Assembly: GCF_023721415.1 (NCBI RefSeq)
Contig: NZ_JAMQVC010000004.1
Location: 203,359 to 267,358 of the forward strand
Reading direction: 5' to 3'
DNA from: Galbibacter mesophilus
GTDB taxonomy: Bacteria > Bacteroidota > Bacteroidia > Flavobacteriales > Flavobacteriaceae
DNA length: 64,000 bases
Shown here: piece after piece, positions 1-9,226 of the stretch
Layout of the letters: the number at the start of each line of letters is the position of its first letter
Numbering within the stretch: position 1 is the first letter of the stretch
Made by a program: the position numbers and the translations under genes
Notes under the pieces: generated by a model
Seen by the model: only the letters and a program-made list of their open reading frames with translations
Database searches by the model: none
Told to the model about the DNA's origin: nothing

Positions 1-162
1 TCTGCGGAAAGAGATCGGGAAATCGATGAAGGAAAACTACAAATCACCGTAGAACAGCGCGAATTTTTAAAGGAAGTCCGTATTATCTCAGAACAATTGG
101 AATGGCTACACAAATTATCGCTCAACCTGTACGCTGCTATTGAAAACTATGTGAAGCAGTAA
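1..162 (+). CDS. C-terminal fragment of an unrecognised protein
   Basis: The window opens inside a reading frame that encodes 53 residues and ends at TAA (160-162), with last residues AIENYVKQ. The visible part is charged and probably helical (ERDREIDEGK, QLEWLHKLS), with no motif I recognise. Codon use looks like the neighbouring genes and the frame is open back to base 1, so it is likely the end of a real gene. The 182 bases between it and uvrA hold no gene; a weak promoter-like TAACTTTA lies at about 319-326. Confidence 0.55.
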   Translation, partial: SAERDREIDEGKLQITVEQREFLKEVRIISEQLEWLHKLSLNLYAAIENYVKQ

Positions 163-344
163 ACTTCAATTCATCACAAACTCTTCAGTGTACTTTACTT
201 AAAACATGTTGAAAAGCTTATTTCAGCATTCTAAAAATGAATGAAAAGAATGCGAATTTTATTTAGTTTCAGAAGGAAAAATCAAAACAAGGACATGCTT
301 CAATTTAAACCTTAAAATTGTAACTTTACGGTTTTGTATTTTGT

Positions 345-3176
345 ATGACAAATTTTGAAGAAAATATTGAGGTTAAGGGCGCCCGCGTCCACAACCTAAA
401 AAATATAGATGTTACCATCCCAAGGGAGAAATTGGTGGTGATCACCGGACTTTCAGGAAGTGGTAAATCTTCCCTCGCTTTCGATACGATTTATGCTGAA
501 GGACAACGTCGTTACATCGAAACATTTTCTGCTTATGCCAGGCAGTTTTTAGGCGGACTGGAACGACCGGATGTAGATAAAATAGACGGCCTCTCTCCTG
601 TTATTGCCATCGAGCAGAAAACAACATCCAAATCGCCCAGATCCACCGTTGGAACTATCACCGAGATATACGATTTTCTTCGTTTATTGTATGCGCGAGC
701 TGGTGATGCCTATAGCTACAACACCGGTGAAAAAATGGTAAGCTATAGCGATGAGCAAATTAAGGAGCTCATTCTAACCGATTTTAAAGGGAAACGCATC
801 AATGTTTTAGCGCCAGTGGTACGCAGTAGAAAGGGGCATTACCGCGAATTGTTTGAGCAAATCGCCAAACAAGGCTTTGTTAAAGTACGCGTAGATGGCG
901 AGGTTTTGGACCTTACAAAAGGCATGAAGGTAGATCGGTACAAGACGCATGATATTGAAATTGTAATTGACCGTTTACAGGTTGATGACAGTGAGAATAC
1001 CTCCAAGCGGTTGAGTGAAACCATCAACACAGCGATGTACCATGGGGATGATGTTTTAATGGTATTGGAACATGAAACCAATGAAGCCCGCTTTTTTAGT
1101 CGGAATTTAATGTGTCCCACCACGGGGATTTCCTACCCCAATCCGGAGCCAAACACCTTTTCTTTTAATTCCCCAAAGGGAATGTGCCCGACGTGTAGTG
1201 GTTTGGGAAAAGTTCATGAAGTAAACTTGGAAAAAATTATTCCGAATGATAAATTGAGTATCAAGTCGGGAGGAATTGCTCCATTGGGAGAATATAAAAA
1301 ATCATGGATTTTTAAGCAGTTGGAAGTGATTGCCCAGAAATTTGATTTTAAACTTACCGACCCCATTTCCAGCATTCCAAAAGAGGCGATGGAAATGATT
1401 TTGCACGGTGGAAATGAAAAATTTTCGGTAGAATCGAAAACCTTGGGAATTACACGTGATTATAAAATAGATTTTGAAGGCATCATCAGTTTTATAAAAA
1501 ATCAATTTGAGGAAAGTCAGTCTACCTCTATTCGCCGTTGGGCTAAAGGATTTATGGATAAAATTGATTGCCCGACATGCAATGGAAGTAGGTTACGGGT
1601 GGAATCGTTGTACTTCAAAATAAATGAAAAAAATATCGCAGAGCTTTCTTCCATGGACATGGTTGATTTGGCTGCGTTCTTTAAAAACCTTCCGAAGTCA
1701 CTTTCAGAAAAACAATTACAAATTGCTGAAGAAATTTTAAAGGAAATAAATGCCCGTATCAGCTTCTTGTTAGATGTTGGGTTGGATTACCTTTCTCTAA
1801 ATAGAAGTTCGAAATCACTTTCCGGAGGGGAAGCACAACGAATTCGTTTGGCAACTCAAATTGGTTCGCAACTGGTTGGTGTTTTATACATTCTAGACGA
1901 GCCGAGTATCGGTTTACACCAACGAGATAACGATCGTTTGATAAAATCGTTGGAATCTCTACGGAATATAGGCAACTCAGTAATTGTTGTCGAACACGAT
2001 AAGGATATGATAGAGCGTGCCGACCACGTAATCGATATTGGTCCGAAGGCGGGAAAAATGGGTGGTGAAATTATTTCTGAAGGCAAACCGGAAGATTTAA
2101 AAAATTACAATACACTCACGGCAGATTATATTACAGGGAAAAAAGAAATTCCGGTTCCGAAAGAACGTAGAAAAGGAAACGGAAAATCTATCGTACTTAA
2201 AGGATGTACAGGTAATAATTTAAAAAAGGTAAATGTTGAGTTTCCTTTGGGTAAAATGATTGGTGTAACTGGCGTTTCTGGCAGCGGAAAATCCACCTTA
2301 ATAAATGAAACCTTGTACCCAATTCTAAATGCACATTTCTTCAATGCGGTAAAAATTCCCATGCCTTACAAAAGCATAAAAGGACTGAAACATATAGATA
2401 AGGTAATTGACATAAATCAGTCGCCAATCGGGCGGACACCGCGTTCCAATCCGGCTACGTACACAGGGGTTTTCAGTGAAATACGAAGTCTCTTTACCCA
2501 AACTCCGGAAGCCATGATTCGTGGTTACAAACCAGGAAGATTCAGTTTTAATGTGAAAGGCGGGCGTTGCGAAACATGCCAAGGAGCAGGCGTTAGGGTT
2601 ATTGAAATGAATTTCCTCCCGGATGTTACCGTGGCGTGTGAAACTTGCAACGGGAAGCGATTCAACAGGGAAACTCTTGAAATACGTTATAAAGGAAAAT
2701 CGATTTCCGATGTGTTGGATATGACGATTAATGAAGCGGTTGACTTTTTTGAGAATATTCCTAAAATTCACCGAAAACTTGCTACTTTGCAAGATGTTGG
2801 TTTGGGGTACATTACGCTTGGGCAACAATCCACTACCCTTTCCGGCGGAGAAGCACAACGTGTTAAATTGGCTACAGAGCTCTCTAAAAAAGATACAGGA
2901 AATACGTTTTATATCTTGGATGAGCCTACTACCGGACTTCATTTTGAAGATATCAATGTGTTGATGGGTGTTTTAAATACTTTAACCGATAAAGGGAATA
3001 CGGTTTTGATTATTGAACATAACTTAGATGTGATAAAAATGGTAGACCATATTATTGATATCGGTCCGGAAGGTGGAAAAGGCGGTGGAAAAGTAATCGC
3101 CACGGGCACTCCTGAAGAAATTATAAAAATTAAAGAAAGTTATACCGCAAAATATTTAAAGAACGAATTAAAATGA
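345..3176 (+). CDS. uvrA: UvrA, excinuclease ABC subunit A
   Basis: UvrA is the damage-recognition ATPase of nucleotide excision repair; it acts as a dimer in the cytoplasm and loads UvrB on damaged DNA. The 943 residues match the family length. The first ATPase half has Walker [10 protein letters not shown] at about 35-43; the second has GVSGSGKST near 645. Both halves carry ABC signatures LSGGEAQR and Walker B ILDEP. Zinc-binding CxxC pairs are visible (CPTCSG, CPTCNG, and CETCQG...CETCNG in the second half). The ATG at 345 gives the expected N-terminus, running straight into the first ATPase domain. It stands alone with its own upstream gap, and a LOG-family gene follows 42 bases later on the same strand. 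Confidence 0.98.
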   Translation: MTNFEENIEVKGARVHNLKNIDVTIPREKLVVITGLSGSGKSSLAFDTIYAEGQRRYIETFSAYARQFLGGLERPDVDKIDGLSPVIAIEQKTTSKSPRSTVGTITEIYDFLRLLYARAGDAYSYNTGEKMVSYSDEQIKELILTDFKGKRINVLAPVVRSRKGHYRELFEQIAKQGFVKVRVDGEVLDLTKGMKVDRYKTHDIEIVIDRLQVDDSENTSKRLSETINTAMYHGDDVLMVLEHETNEARFFSRNLMCPTTGISYPNPEPNTFSFNSPKGMCPTCSGLGKVHEVNLEKIIPNDKLSIKSGGIAPLGEYKKSWIFKQLEVIAQKFDFKLTDPISSIPKEAMEMILHGGNEKFSVESKTLGITRDYKIDFEGIISFIKNQFEESQSTSIRRWAKGFMDKIDCPTCNGSRLRVESLYFKINEKNIAELSSMDMVDLAAFFKNLPKSLSEKQLQIAEEILKEINARISFLLDVGLDYLSLNRSSKSLSGGEAQRIRLATQIGSQLVGVLYILDEPSIGLHQRDNDRLIKSLESLRNIGNSVIVVEHDKDMIERADHVIDIGPKAGKMGGEIISEGKPEDLKNYNTLTADYITGKKEIPVPKERRKGNGKSIVLKGCTGNNLKKVNVEFPLGKMIGVTGVSGSGKSTLINETLYPILNAHFFNAVKIPMPYKSIKGLKHIDKVIDINQSPIGRTPRSNPATYTGVFSEIRSLFTQTPEAMIRGYKPGRFSFNVKGGRCETCQGAGVRVIEMNFLPDVTVACETCNGKRFNRETLEIRYKGKSISDVLDMTINEAVDFFENIPKIHRKLATLQDVGLGYITLGQQSTTLSGGEAQRVKLATELSKKDTGNTFYILDEPTTGLHFEDINVLMGVLNTLTDKGNTVLIIEHNLDVIKMVDHIIDIGPEGGKGGGKVIATGTPEEIIKIKESYTAKYLKNELK

Positions 3177-3218
3177 AGTACTTTGATGCCTTTTGGCATC
3201 TACAAAAGATAAATACGC

Positions 3219-3908
3219 ATGAGAAAAGAACAACATCACAAAGGCTGGAATGAAATAAAAACGAACGACTCTTGGGCGATTTTTAAAATAATGAGTGAGT
3301 TTGTAAGTGGTTACGAACGCCTCAGCAGAATTGGCCCATGTGTTTCTATTTTTGGTTCAGCAAGAACCAAACCCGACCATAAATATTACAAACTAGCGGA
3401 AGAAATTGCAGCTAAAATTGTGGAGTCGGGGTATGGAGTAATTACTGGCGGCGGACCTGGAATCATGGAAGCTGGAAATAAAGGTGCCCACTTGGCGGGA
3501 GGAACTTCTGTGGGTTTGAATATTGAATTGCCTTTTGAACAGCACGACAACCCGTACATTGATAGCGATAAAAATCTGGACTTTGATTACTTTTTTGTTC
3601 GAAAAGTTATGTTCGTAAAATATTCCCAAGGATTTGTGGTTATGCCAGGAGGTTTTGGAACGCTCGATGAACTTTTTGAAGCCATTACTCTTATTCAAAC
3701 TAATAAAATAGCCAAATTCCCTATTATTTTGGTAGATAGTAGTTTTTGGGGCGGACTCATGGATTGGGTACGCAACACGCTTTTGGAAGCCAATAACAAT
3801 GTAAGTCCGGGTGATCTTGATTTAATTAAATTAGTAGATACCGCAGATGAAGTAATTGATGTATTAAATACCTTCTACAATAAATACAATTTGAGTCCGA
3901 ATTTCTAG
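3219..3908 (+). CDS. LOG-family (TIGR00730) nucleotide phosphoribohydrolase-like protein
   Basis: The 229-residue Rossmann-fold protein carries the family signature PGGFGTLDE (PGGxGTxxE) and an upstream GGGPGIMEA loop. LOG-family enzymes release adenine or cytokinin bases from nucleoside 5'-monophosphates; many bacterial members have unknown physiological substrates. There is no signal peptide, so it is cytosolic. The N-terminal 40 residues (KGWNEIKTNDSW...) precede the core and are typical of bacteroidotal members. It may be co-transcribed with uvrA (42-base gap) and is closed by a strong terminator at 3955. Family assignment is firm; the substrate is inferred. Confidence 0.9.
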   Translation: MRKEQHHKGWNEIKTNDSWAIFKIMSEFVSGYERLSRIGPCVSIFGSARTKPDHKYYKLAEEIAAKIVESGYGVITGGGPGIMEAGNKGAHLAGGTSVGLNIELPFEQHDNPYIDSDKNLDFDYFFVRKVMFVKYSQGFVVMPGGFGTLDELFEAITLIQTNKIAKFPIILVDSSFWGGLMDWVRNTLLEANNNVSPGDLDLIKLVDTADEVIDVLNTFYNKYNLSPNF

Positions 3909-3954
3909 AAGCTAAAGAATTGTATTAGTTTACGTTGGTTTTATTATAAAAATT

Positions 3955-3988
3955 AAAGCTGTCTCTTCACGGAGACAGCTTTTTTATT
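3955..3988 (+). terminator. Rho-independent terminator after the LOG-family gene
   Basis: An 11-bp perfect stem, AAAGCTGTCTC (3955-3965) with GAGACAGCTTT (3972-3982), has a 6-base loop and runs into a T-tract. It lies between convergent genes and could also serve the minus strand. Confidence 0.85.
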
Positions 3989-4022
3989 ATCGATTGATTT
4001 TTAATCTTTTTAAACTAAAAAC

Positions 4023-4748
4023 TTATTGGTTACGTGATGTTTTTGCGTTTATGATAAATCCTGTGATAAATAGCCCGTAATGCATATAATTCAAAACGGT
4101 AAGTAAAACTACGTAAGTTAAATGAGTGAAGTGTAATTTGTGAGCAAATAAGAATACCGGGGTTACTGTTATGTAAAAACAACAAGTACTTAAAACAATC
4201 CAAAAGTCTAAAGAAAGTAAGATCTGGTGAATTCGATTGCTGAATAATACCATTCTAAAGTAAAGGTTTGAAGCAATAAATATGGATAAGGCACCGTATA
4301 TGTATATCCCTCGCATTAAGGACCTATTAAACGTTTCGAAGTTGAAATAGAAATCTGAAAGTACAACGATGGGAAATATAACTGCTAAAATTGAAATTAT
4401 AAGCTTATCATATTTGTACTGAATTAATGAATGGTAATAGATTAGATAGAGTGCAAAAATAAAGACGCAATTTATGTTAAACATCCAAATATTCATCCTT
4501 AAAAAATCGGGTGGAAGAAAAATCAACAACCTTTGTATCAACCATGAATTTTCATAATATTTATAGCTGAAAGCTACTATTCCAGCTAGAATTTCAACTA
4601 GAACTGTGAGAATCAAAATAAAGATAATATATCTTGCTCCCGTTTTCTTGAAAGATGAATAAGTGGCTATCGCAAGAATCATAGCTACAACTTCCAACAG
4701 TATCGGTGAAAGCCTAAAATAATCTATGAAATTTAAATCTGTATTCAT
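4023..4748 (-). CDS. Seven-helix membrane protein, copy B of the duplicated module
   Basis: I do not recognise a named family. The 241-residue protein has about seven hydrophobic segments separated by short loops, and so sits in the inner membrane. It is a divergent paralogue of the product of 5783-6490: same length, same order of helices, and nearly the same C-terminus (GLFITGFIINAKT here, GSFIIGFIINAKT there). Its leader DNA (4862-4912) repeats the leader of the lipoprotein gene at 5148. No catalytic motif is visible. The pairing with the FWW...WPP proteins suggests that the two products work together. A sensor or signalling role would be only a guess. Confidence 0.75.
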   Translation of the reverse strand: MNTDLNFIDYFRLSPILLEVVAMILAIATYSSFKKTGARYIIFILILTVLVEILAGIVAFSYKYYENSWLIQRLLIFLPPDFLRMNIWMFNINCVFIFALYLIYYHSLIQYKYDKLIISILAVIFPIVVLSDFYFNFETFNRSLMRGIYIYGALSIFIASNLYFRMVLFSNRIHQILLSLDFWIVLSTCCFYITVTPVFLFAHKLHFTHLTYVVLLTVLNYMHYGLFITGFIINAKTSRNQ

Positions 4749-4861
4749 AAGGAGGACATTCCCCCTACCAGTGTGTTAAAAGGGGATATTTCTTGAAGGT
4801 TAACACTTTTTGATTTTTCTATAATTAATTACGCTCCTGTATAAAGCATAGTTTTTTTTAT

Positions 4862-5001
4862 ATTTGATTTGGTTTTAATTTCTTAAAATGAAATTAAAAT
4901 TCTCTTCCGGTTTAACCAAGAGGTATTTAATAAAATTATTTTTTGTTGTTTTTTTGGCATTAATTACAATACCAGTAATAAAGCTACTTTAAAGAATAAT
5001 T
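4862..5001 (-). pseudogene. Remnant of another copy of the membrane-protein/lipoprotein junction
   Basis: This non-coding stretch aligns base by base with 5708-5850. On the minus strand it reads IIL*SSFITGIVINAKK, matching the C-terminus IILYGSFIIGFIINAKT of the membrane protein at 5783, but with a TAA (4989-4991) where the intact gene has TAC. After it comes a copy of the lipoprotein leader (GATTTGGTTTTAATTTCTT and the following TCTTCCGG...AACCAAG). It is the debris of a third repeat unit whose lipoprotein gene has been lost, so the locus expanded by tandem duplication. Confidence 0.7.
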
Positions 5002-5046
5002 AAAAAAAACAGAATAAAATATTGAAGTCTATAAATTCACTAGCAT

Positions 5047-5079
5047 AAAAAAAGTGCCGATTTAAAATCTCGGCACTTT
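5047..5079 (-). terminator. Terminator downstream of the lipoprotein gene
   Basis: The perfect stem AAAGTGCCGA (5051-5060) with TCGGCACTTT (5070-5079) is followed, on the minus strand, by seven T residues. It separates the lipoprotein gene at 5148 from the membrane-protein gene at 4023, so in this copy the pair is not a simple operon. The rest of the 4749-5147 gap holds the remnant at 4862 and no intact gene. Confidence 0.8.
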
Positions 5080-5147
5080 ATAAACTTTATTGATTTGACA
5101 GTTGTTATTAATGTCTTACATACACATATTCATGTCGCCTCTTAATT

Positions 5148-5708
5148 TTATTTAGGGGGCCAATCGAATATAGAGTCATTATATCCATCCACATCGTCAA
5201 TCATAACTTGCTGCCCACCATCACCGCTCGATTTACTAGATCCTTTGGATTTCAAAACACCTGTTGGTTGCATAAATAAAGTTACACTACCATTTTTATG
5301 CCCTTCACCGTATTTCCCCAATCTAAACCGGATACCCAAGTTTGAATATCCTTTTTGATTAGCCTCCTGTTTTACGAAAGCCAAATAATTCTCTAAATCT
5401 TCAACAGTCCACCAAAAATCTTTTGCATGAGCTATCCCTTTTTGCTGTAGGTACAAAGGTTGTATAGCATTGTCATAATTTTGTCTTAATGCTTCCGCTT
5501 CACTTTTAGTAAGGCATTTTTCGGGCCTTTCAATTTCCTCGACAGATTCTTGGCTTGATTGAACAGTCTCATCAGAAGATGATAAAAAATAATTAGAACC
5601 AGAAACGGCTCCACTTTCATTTGACACTGTTGTTTCGTCCTCTTTAGAACATTTAACAAATAATGCTAAAGCACAAAACAGTGCAACGCATAAATAAATT
5701 TTTTTCAT
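5148..5708 (-). CDS. Lipoprotein with C-terminal FWW...WPP domain, copy B
   Basis: The frame is open from 5762, but the ATG at 5708 starts a clear lipoprotein signal (MKKIYLCVALFCALALFVKC), giving 186 residues; I chose that start. The sequence after the cysteine, SKEDE, fits the K/S-acidic surface-export signal known for flavobacterial lipoproteins. A low-complexity Ser/Glu linker leads to a domain shared with the 126-residue protein at 6505: CLTKSEA, FWWTVEDLENYLAF, KGYSNLGIRFRLGKY, QPTGV and the C-terminal DDVDGYNDSIFDWPP. I know no named family with this pattern. The pair appears to be one domain in two settings, exported here and without a signal at 6505. Function unknown. Confidence 0.8.
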   Translation of the reverse strand: MKKIYLCVALFCALALFVKCSKEDETTVSNESGAVSGSNYFLSSSDETVQSSQESVEEIERPEKCLTKSEAEALRQNYDNAIQPLYLQQKGIAHAKDFWWTVEDLENYLAFVKQEANQKGYSNLGIRFRLGKYGEGHKNGSVTLFMQPTGVLKSKGSSKSSGDGGQQVMIDDVDGYNDSIFDWPPK

Positions 5709-5782
5709 AATTGATTTGGTTATAATTTCTTGCAGTGAAATTAAAATTATCTTCCGGATCAACCAAGAAGTTTTTTGTAAAA

Positions 5783-6490
5783 TTATTTATTCCTATCAGT
5801 ATTAGTTTTGGCATTAATTATAAAACCAATGATAAAACTTCCGTAAAGAATAATATTAGACAAAAATAGAATTGTCACATATACTTCTTGAAATCTTTGA
5901 AAGAATTTACCAAACATCATAATTGGAATTGTTAGTAAGTAGTAAAATACAGAACCAATAATTAACCAAAAAGCTAAATCTTTATAGATTTTCAGTACTT
6001 TATCAGAGTTGAAAACCTCACCAAAATAAAGGATTGCCCCAATCAGTATTCCAAAACTTCCAAAAATCCTAATTATCATTTGATTTCCTTCAAACAAACT
6101 ATTGCTATCAATTATAAATTCAATTCCAATACCAATGGAATAAATTAGGAGCAATCCACAGATAATAACTTTGTCTTTTCTTTGCTTGAAATAATTAAAG
6201 AAATATAAAAGATATATGTAAAAAGTTAATATTCTAAATAAATTGTATACCCAATAATTTCTTGCTAAAAGATTTTCAGGAACAAATTCTTTTAAAAACA
6301 ATGAGATACTTGTCTCTTTATGGAAGTAACAGTAAACTGGGATGTACGCTATAAACTCTGTTGTTAAAGTTAATAACAACAAGTATAAAAAATACCGATT
6401 AGGAGTAAATCGGTATTTTTTATAAGTTAAAATTGCTACTAAAGTTGTAATAGCAATTAAAAAATGATTTAAGTACCTTAAGTAATACAT
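5783..6490 (-). CDS. Seven-helix membrane protein, copy A of the duplicated module
   Basis: The 235-residue polytopic membrane protein has about seven helices and is the paralogue of the protein at 4023. It begins 14 bases after the stop of the 126-residue FWW...WPP gene (6505), so the two are very probably one transcript. Its C-terminus, IIGFIINAKTNTDRNK, is the part echoed in the remnant at 4862. I see no enzymatic motif and no conserved His or Asp box of a known sensor. The gene lies 74 bases upstream of the lipoprotein gene start at 5708, so three or four genes may be read together. Confidence 0.78.
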   Translation of the reverse strand: MYYLRYLNHFLIAITTLVAILTYKKYRFTPNRYFLYLLLLTLTTEFIAYIPVYCYFHKETSISLFLKEFVPENLLARNYWVYNLFRILTFYIYLLYFFNYFKQRKDKVIICGLLLIYSIGIGIEFIIDSNSLFEGNQMIIRIFGSFGILIGAILYFGEVFNSDKVLKIYKDLAFWLIIGSVFYYLLTIPIMMFGKFFQRFQEVYVTILFLSNIILYGSFIIGFIINAKTNTDRNK

Positions 6491-6504
6491 CTAGGATGGA
6501 TTAG

Positions 6505-6885
6505 CTACGCAGGAGGCCATTCGGAATAACTATCATTATAAGCATCTACATCTTGAATCATTATTTGAGAACTGGCGCTTTTTGTAAGTGTGCTGGATTC
6601 CTGCACACCTGTAGGTTTTATAAATGCAGAAATATTACCTTCCTTTTCATCGTCTTCATATTTACCTAAAGAAAAACGCAACCCAAGCTCTTTATAACCT
6701 TTTTTCTTTGCTTCTTCTTTAAAATAAGCTAAATACTCTTCCAGTTCTTCCACACTCCACCAAAACTCGTGGGAAAAATCTTTCCCAAACTCTTTTTTAA
6801 GTGCTTTTTCAATGGTTTTTACGTATTTGTCTTGTAGTTTACTCGCCTTCTCCGGCGAAATACATTTTGTTGGTTTTTTTGCCAT
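6505..6885 (-). CDS. Small FWW...WPP-domain protein, copy A
   Basis: The 126-residue protein has no signal peptide (MAKKPTKCISPEKAS...), so it is apparently cytosolic. It consists almost entirely of the domain found at the C-terminus of the lipoprotein at 5148. Shared blocks are CISPEKA, FWWSVEELEEYLAY, KGYKELGLRFSLGKY, KPTGV and QDVDAYNDSYSEWPP. The regular WW-xVE-LE-YL pattern and the acidic C-terminal tail suggest a compact alpha/beta fold and a binding role, but this is inference. It is followed by the seven-helix gene, as its paralogue is followed by remnants of one. Confidence 0.78.
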   Translation of the reverse strand: MAKKPTKCISPEKASKLQDKYVKTIEKALKKEFGKDFSHEFWWSVEELEEYLAYFKEEAKKKGYKELGLRFSLGKYEDDEKEGNISAFIKPTGVQESSTLTKSASSQIMIQDVDAYNDSYSEWPPA

Positions 6886-7017
6886 TTTGTAGTAGTATTG
6901 ATTTAGTAAAAAATTTTAGTTAGTAGGGTATACATATAATGTACCGCTGGTAAAAATAAAAAACTTTAACAATTATAATACCTCCCCGGACACTTTTTTA
7001 TCGTGTATTTTCCGTTT

Positions 7018-7239
7018 TTAAATAAATATCGCAAAACCTAGAAGAATTGTTACGAGTACGTAAATACTTACTTCTTGAAAACCATTGGTTGCTCCGAAAG
7101 CCTCTTCAATTCGCAAAAAGCTTTCTATGCTTAACGAGAACGTCGGTTTGACTTTAGCATTTACCGCTTTGTAAACAAAATTGTGTATTTTTATAACGCT
7201 TAAAAGAGAGATTGTAATTTGTAATGAAAATTGCTTCAT
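7018..7239 (-). CDS. Possible small membrane protein (doubtful)
   Basis: This 73-codon frame ends in a hydrophobic C-terminal segment (IYVLVTILLGFAIFI) after an amphipathic stretch. It lies in the 391-base gap between the module at 6885 and the Fur-like gene, and its start overlaps the likely promoter of that gene. No homologous motif is recognised, and its N-terminus reads into the divergent regulatory region. It could be a short tail-anchored protein or chance. The rest of the gap (6886-7017) shows no gene. Confidence 0.3.
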   Translation of the reverse strand: MKQFSLQITISLLSVIKIHNFVYKAVNAKVKPTFSLSIESFLRIEEAFGATNGFQEVSIYVLVTILLGFAIFI

Positions 7240-7245
7240 AAAGCT

Positions 7246-7253
7246 TACATTTG
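7246..7253 (+). promoter_or_regulatory. Bacteroidota-type -7 box of the Fur-like gene
   Basis: TACATTTG matches the consensus TAnnTTTG exactly and lies 23 bases before the ATG at 7277. A TTTG at 7218-7221 (24 bases upstream) could serve as the -33 element. Confidence 0.5.
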
Positions 7254-7276
7254 CATCTTAATTCGTAGATTTAATC

Positions 7277-7720
7277 ATGGCGAACGAAAAAAATCAAGAA
7301 ATCGTTAAAAATGTGTTTACTAAATTTTTAGAGGAACACAAACACAGGAAAACTCCTGAACGATACGCTATACTCCAAGAAATTTACGATAGTACCGAAC
7401 ATTTTGATATAGAATCCCTCTACATTAAAATGAAAAACAAAAACTATCGTGTAAGTAGGGCTACTTTATACAATACAATAGAACTTCTTTTGGAATCTGG
7501 ATTGGTAAGGAAACATCAGTTCGGGCAGAATCAGGCGCACTACGAAAAATCGTATTTCGACAAACAACACGATCACGTAATCTTAACCGATACCGGTGAG
7601 GTTATGGAGTTTTGCGACCCGAGGATTCAAAACATCAAAAAAACTATTGAAGAAGTTTTCAATATAAAAATTCAAAATCACTCGTTGTATTTTTACGGTA
7701 CCAAAAACGAGAAAAGCTAA
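7277..7720 (+). CDS. Fur-family transcriptional regulator
   Basis: The 147-residue protein has the winged-helix DNA-binding region ([16 protein letters not shown]...[19 protein letters not shown]) and the metal-binding segment [19 protein letters not shown] typical of ferric-uptake and peroxide regulators. The C-terminal CxxC pair that holds structural zinc in many Fur and PerR proteins is absent; only the single Cys in EFCDP is left. It ends 18 bases before purA, an arrangement I regard as common in flavobacteria, so the two are probably co-transcribed. Whether it senses iron, zinc or peroxide cannot be read from the sequence. Confidence 0.9.
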   Translation: MANEKNQEIVKNVFTKFLEEHKHRKTPERYAILQEIYDSTEHFDIESLYIKMKNKNYRVSRATLYNTIELLLESGLVRKHQFGQNQAHYEKSYFDKQHDHVILTDTGEVMEFCDPRIQNIKKTIEEVFNIKIQNHSLYFYGTKNEKS

Positions 7721-7738
7721 TAATCTTATTTAATAAAA

Positions 7739-9010
7739 ATGGCAGTAGATTTACTACTAGGACTACAATGGGGAGACGAAGGCAAAGGTAAAATCGTTGA
7801 TGTCCTCACTAAAAATTACGATATCATTGCACGTTTTCAAGGAGGCCCAAATGCTGGACACACCTTAGAATTTGATGGCATAAAGCATGTTTTACACACT
7901 ATTCCTTCTGGAATTTTCCATGACAATGCTGTAAATATTGTTGGAAATGGAGTGGTTATAGACCCTGTGATTTTCAAAAAAGAGCTTGAAAACCTAGAGA
8001 AGTTTAATATCGATATAAAGTCGAAGTTATTAATTTCGAGAAAAGCCCATCTTATTCTTCCAACGCATAGGTTGCTCGATGCTGCTTCTGAAGCTTCTAA
8101 AGGAAAGGCTAAAATTGGCTCTACGTTAAAGGGAATCGGTCCGACGTACATGGACAAAACAGGAAGAAACGGTATTCGTGTAGGGGATTTGGAATTGGAT
8201 AATTGGAAAGAAAAATATAGAAATCTAGCCGATAAACATGAGGCTATGATTAATTTTCACGATGTAAATATTCAATACAATCTTGCAGAATTGGAAGCTG
8301 AGTTTTTCGATGCTGTTAAAATGCTAAAATCCCTCACCTTTATAGATAGCGAAGAATATGTTCATCAAGCACAGGTAGACAAAAAAACTATTTTAGCTGA
8401 AGGAGCCCAAGGTTCTCTTTTGGATATTGATTTTGGAACCTATCCATTTGTAACTTCTTCCAATACAACGGCTGCTGGTGCTTGCACAGGCTTGGGTGTT
8501 GCTCCTAATAAAATTGGAGAAGTATTTGGTATTTTTAAAGCCTACACCACTCGTGTAGGAAGCGGACCATTCCCTACCGAACTTTTTGATGAAGATGGTG
8601 AAACTATGGGACGTGTTGGTAACGAATTTGGGGCTACTACCGGAAGAAAAAGACGTTGTGGATGGTTAGACTTGGTTGCCCTTCGCTATGCAGTGCAAGT
8701 AAGTGGTGTTACTCAACTTATCATGATGAAAGCCGATGTTTTGAGTGGTTTTAAAAAGCTTAAAGTTTGTACTGCTTACAATTACCGCGGTGAAACTATT
8801 CATCATTTACCTTACAATATTGAATCGGAAAATGTAACCCCGGTTTATACTGAAATCAACGGTTGGGATAAGGATTTGACAAAGATTAAAAGTAAAGAAG
8901 AGTTCCCAAAAGAGCTTAACAATTACATTGAATTTTTGGAAAAAGAACTCAATGTTCCTATCAAAATAGTTTCCGTAGGACCTGATAGAACACAAACTAT
9001 TCCGAGATAA
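7739..9010 (+). CDS. purA: Adenylosuccinate synthetase
   Basis: PurA joins IMP and aspartate using GTP, the first committed step from IMP to AMP. The 423-residue length is normal. The N-terminal GTP loop GLQWGDEGKGK, the NAGHT motif (GGPNAGHTLEF) and GPTYMDKTGRNGIRVGDL are present, as are the TTGRKRRCGW region that binds aspartate and the C-terminal SVGPDRTQTI. Cytosolic. It follows the Fur-like gene by 18 bases and is closed by the large palindrome at 9030-9159. Confidence 0.98.
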   Translation: MAVDLLLGLQWGDEGKGKIVDVLTKNYDIIARFQGGPNAGHTLEFDGIKHVLHTIPSGIFHDNAVNIVGNGVVIDPVIFKKELENLEKFNIDIKSKLLISRKAHLILPTHRLLDAASEASKGKAKIGSTLKGIGPTYMDKTGRNGIRVGDLELDNWKEKYRNLADKHEAMINFHDVNIQYNLAELEAEFFDAVKMLKSLTFIDSEEYVHQAQVDKKTILAEGAQGSLLDIDFGTYPFVTSSNTTAAGACTGLGVAPNKIGEVFGIFKAYTTRVGSGPFPTELFDEDGETMGRVGNEFGATTGRKRRCGWLDLVALRYAVQVSGVTQLIMMKADVLSGFKKLKVCTAYNYRGETIHHLPYNIESENVTPVYTEINGWDKDLTKIKSKEEFPKELNNYIEFLEKELNVPIKIVSVGPDRTQTIPR

Positions 9011-9029
9011 TATATTATCTTAAAGTACG

Positions 9030-9159
9030 AAAAGAGGTCTAAAAAGCAAATATGACTCGAAATGTCAGCCTGAGCCTGTCGAAGGATTATTAATATCAGA
9101 AAGTTAAAACTTCGACAAGCTCAGTTTGACAATAACGGTCTGCTTTTTAGACCTCTTTT
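9030..9159. repeat. Nested palindrome: terminator stem carrying an inserted inverted-repeat element
   Basis: The outer arms AAAAGAGGTCTAAAAAGCA (9030-9048) and TGCTTTTTAGACCTCTTTT (9141-9159) are perfect 19-bp complements. Inside the loop lies a second palindrome, TCAGCCTGAGCCTGTCGAAG (9065-9084) against CTTCGACAAGCTCAGTTTGA (9110-9129), with an AT-rich centre. The TGAGC(C/T)TGTCGAAG motif is a dispersed intergenic repeat in flavobacterial genomes, to my knowledge. The outer stem probably terminates purA transcription. This fills the 9011-9226 gap. Confidence 0.8.
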
Positions 9160-9226
9160 ATAAATTATTACTAACACTTAAGCTTCTAAACGAAAAAACT
9201 TTATTTTTGAAGCAAAATTTAAGCGG

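Noticed and set aside
2325..2942. 205-codon frame on the minus strand inside uvrA
   Set aside because: Shadow of uvrA, whose frame is complete and conserved there.
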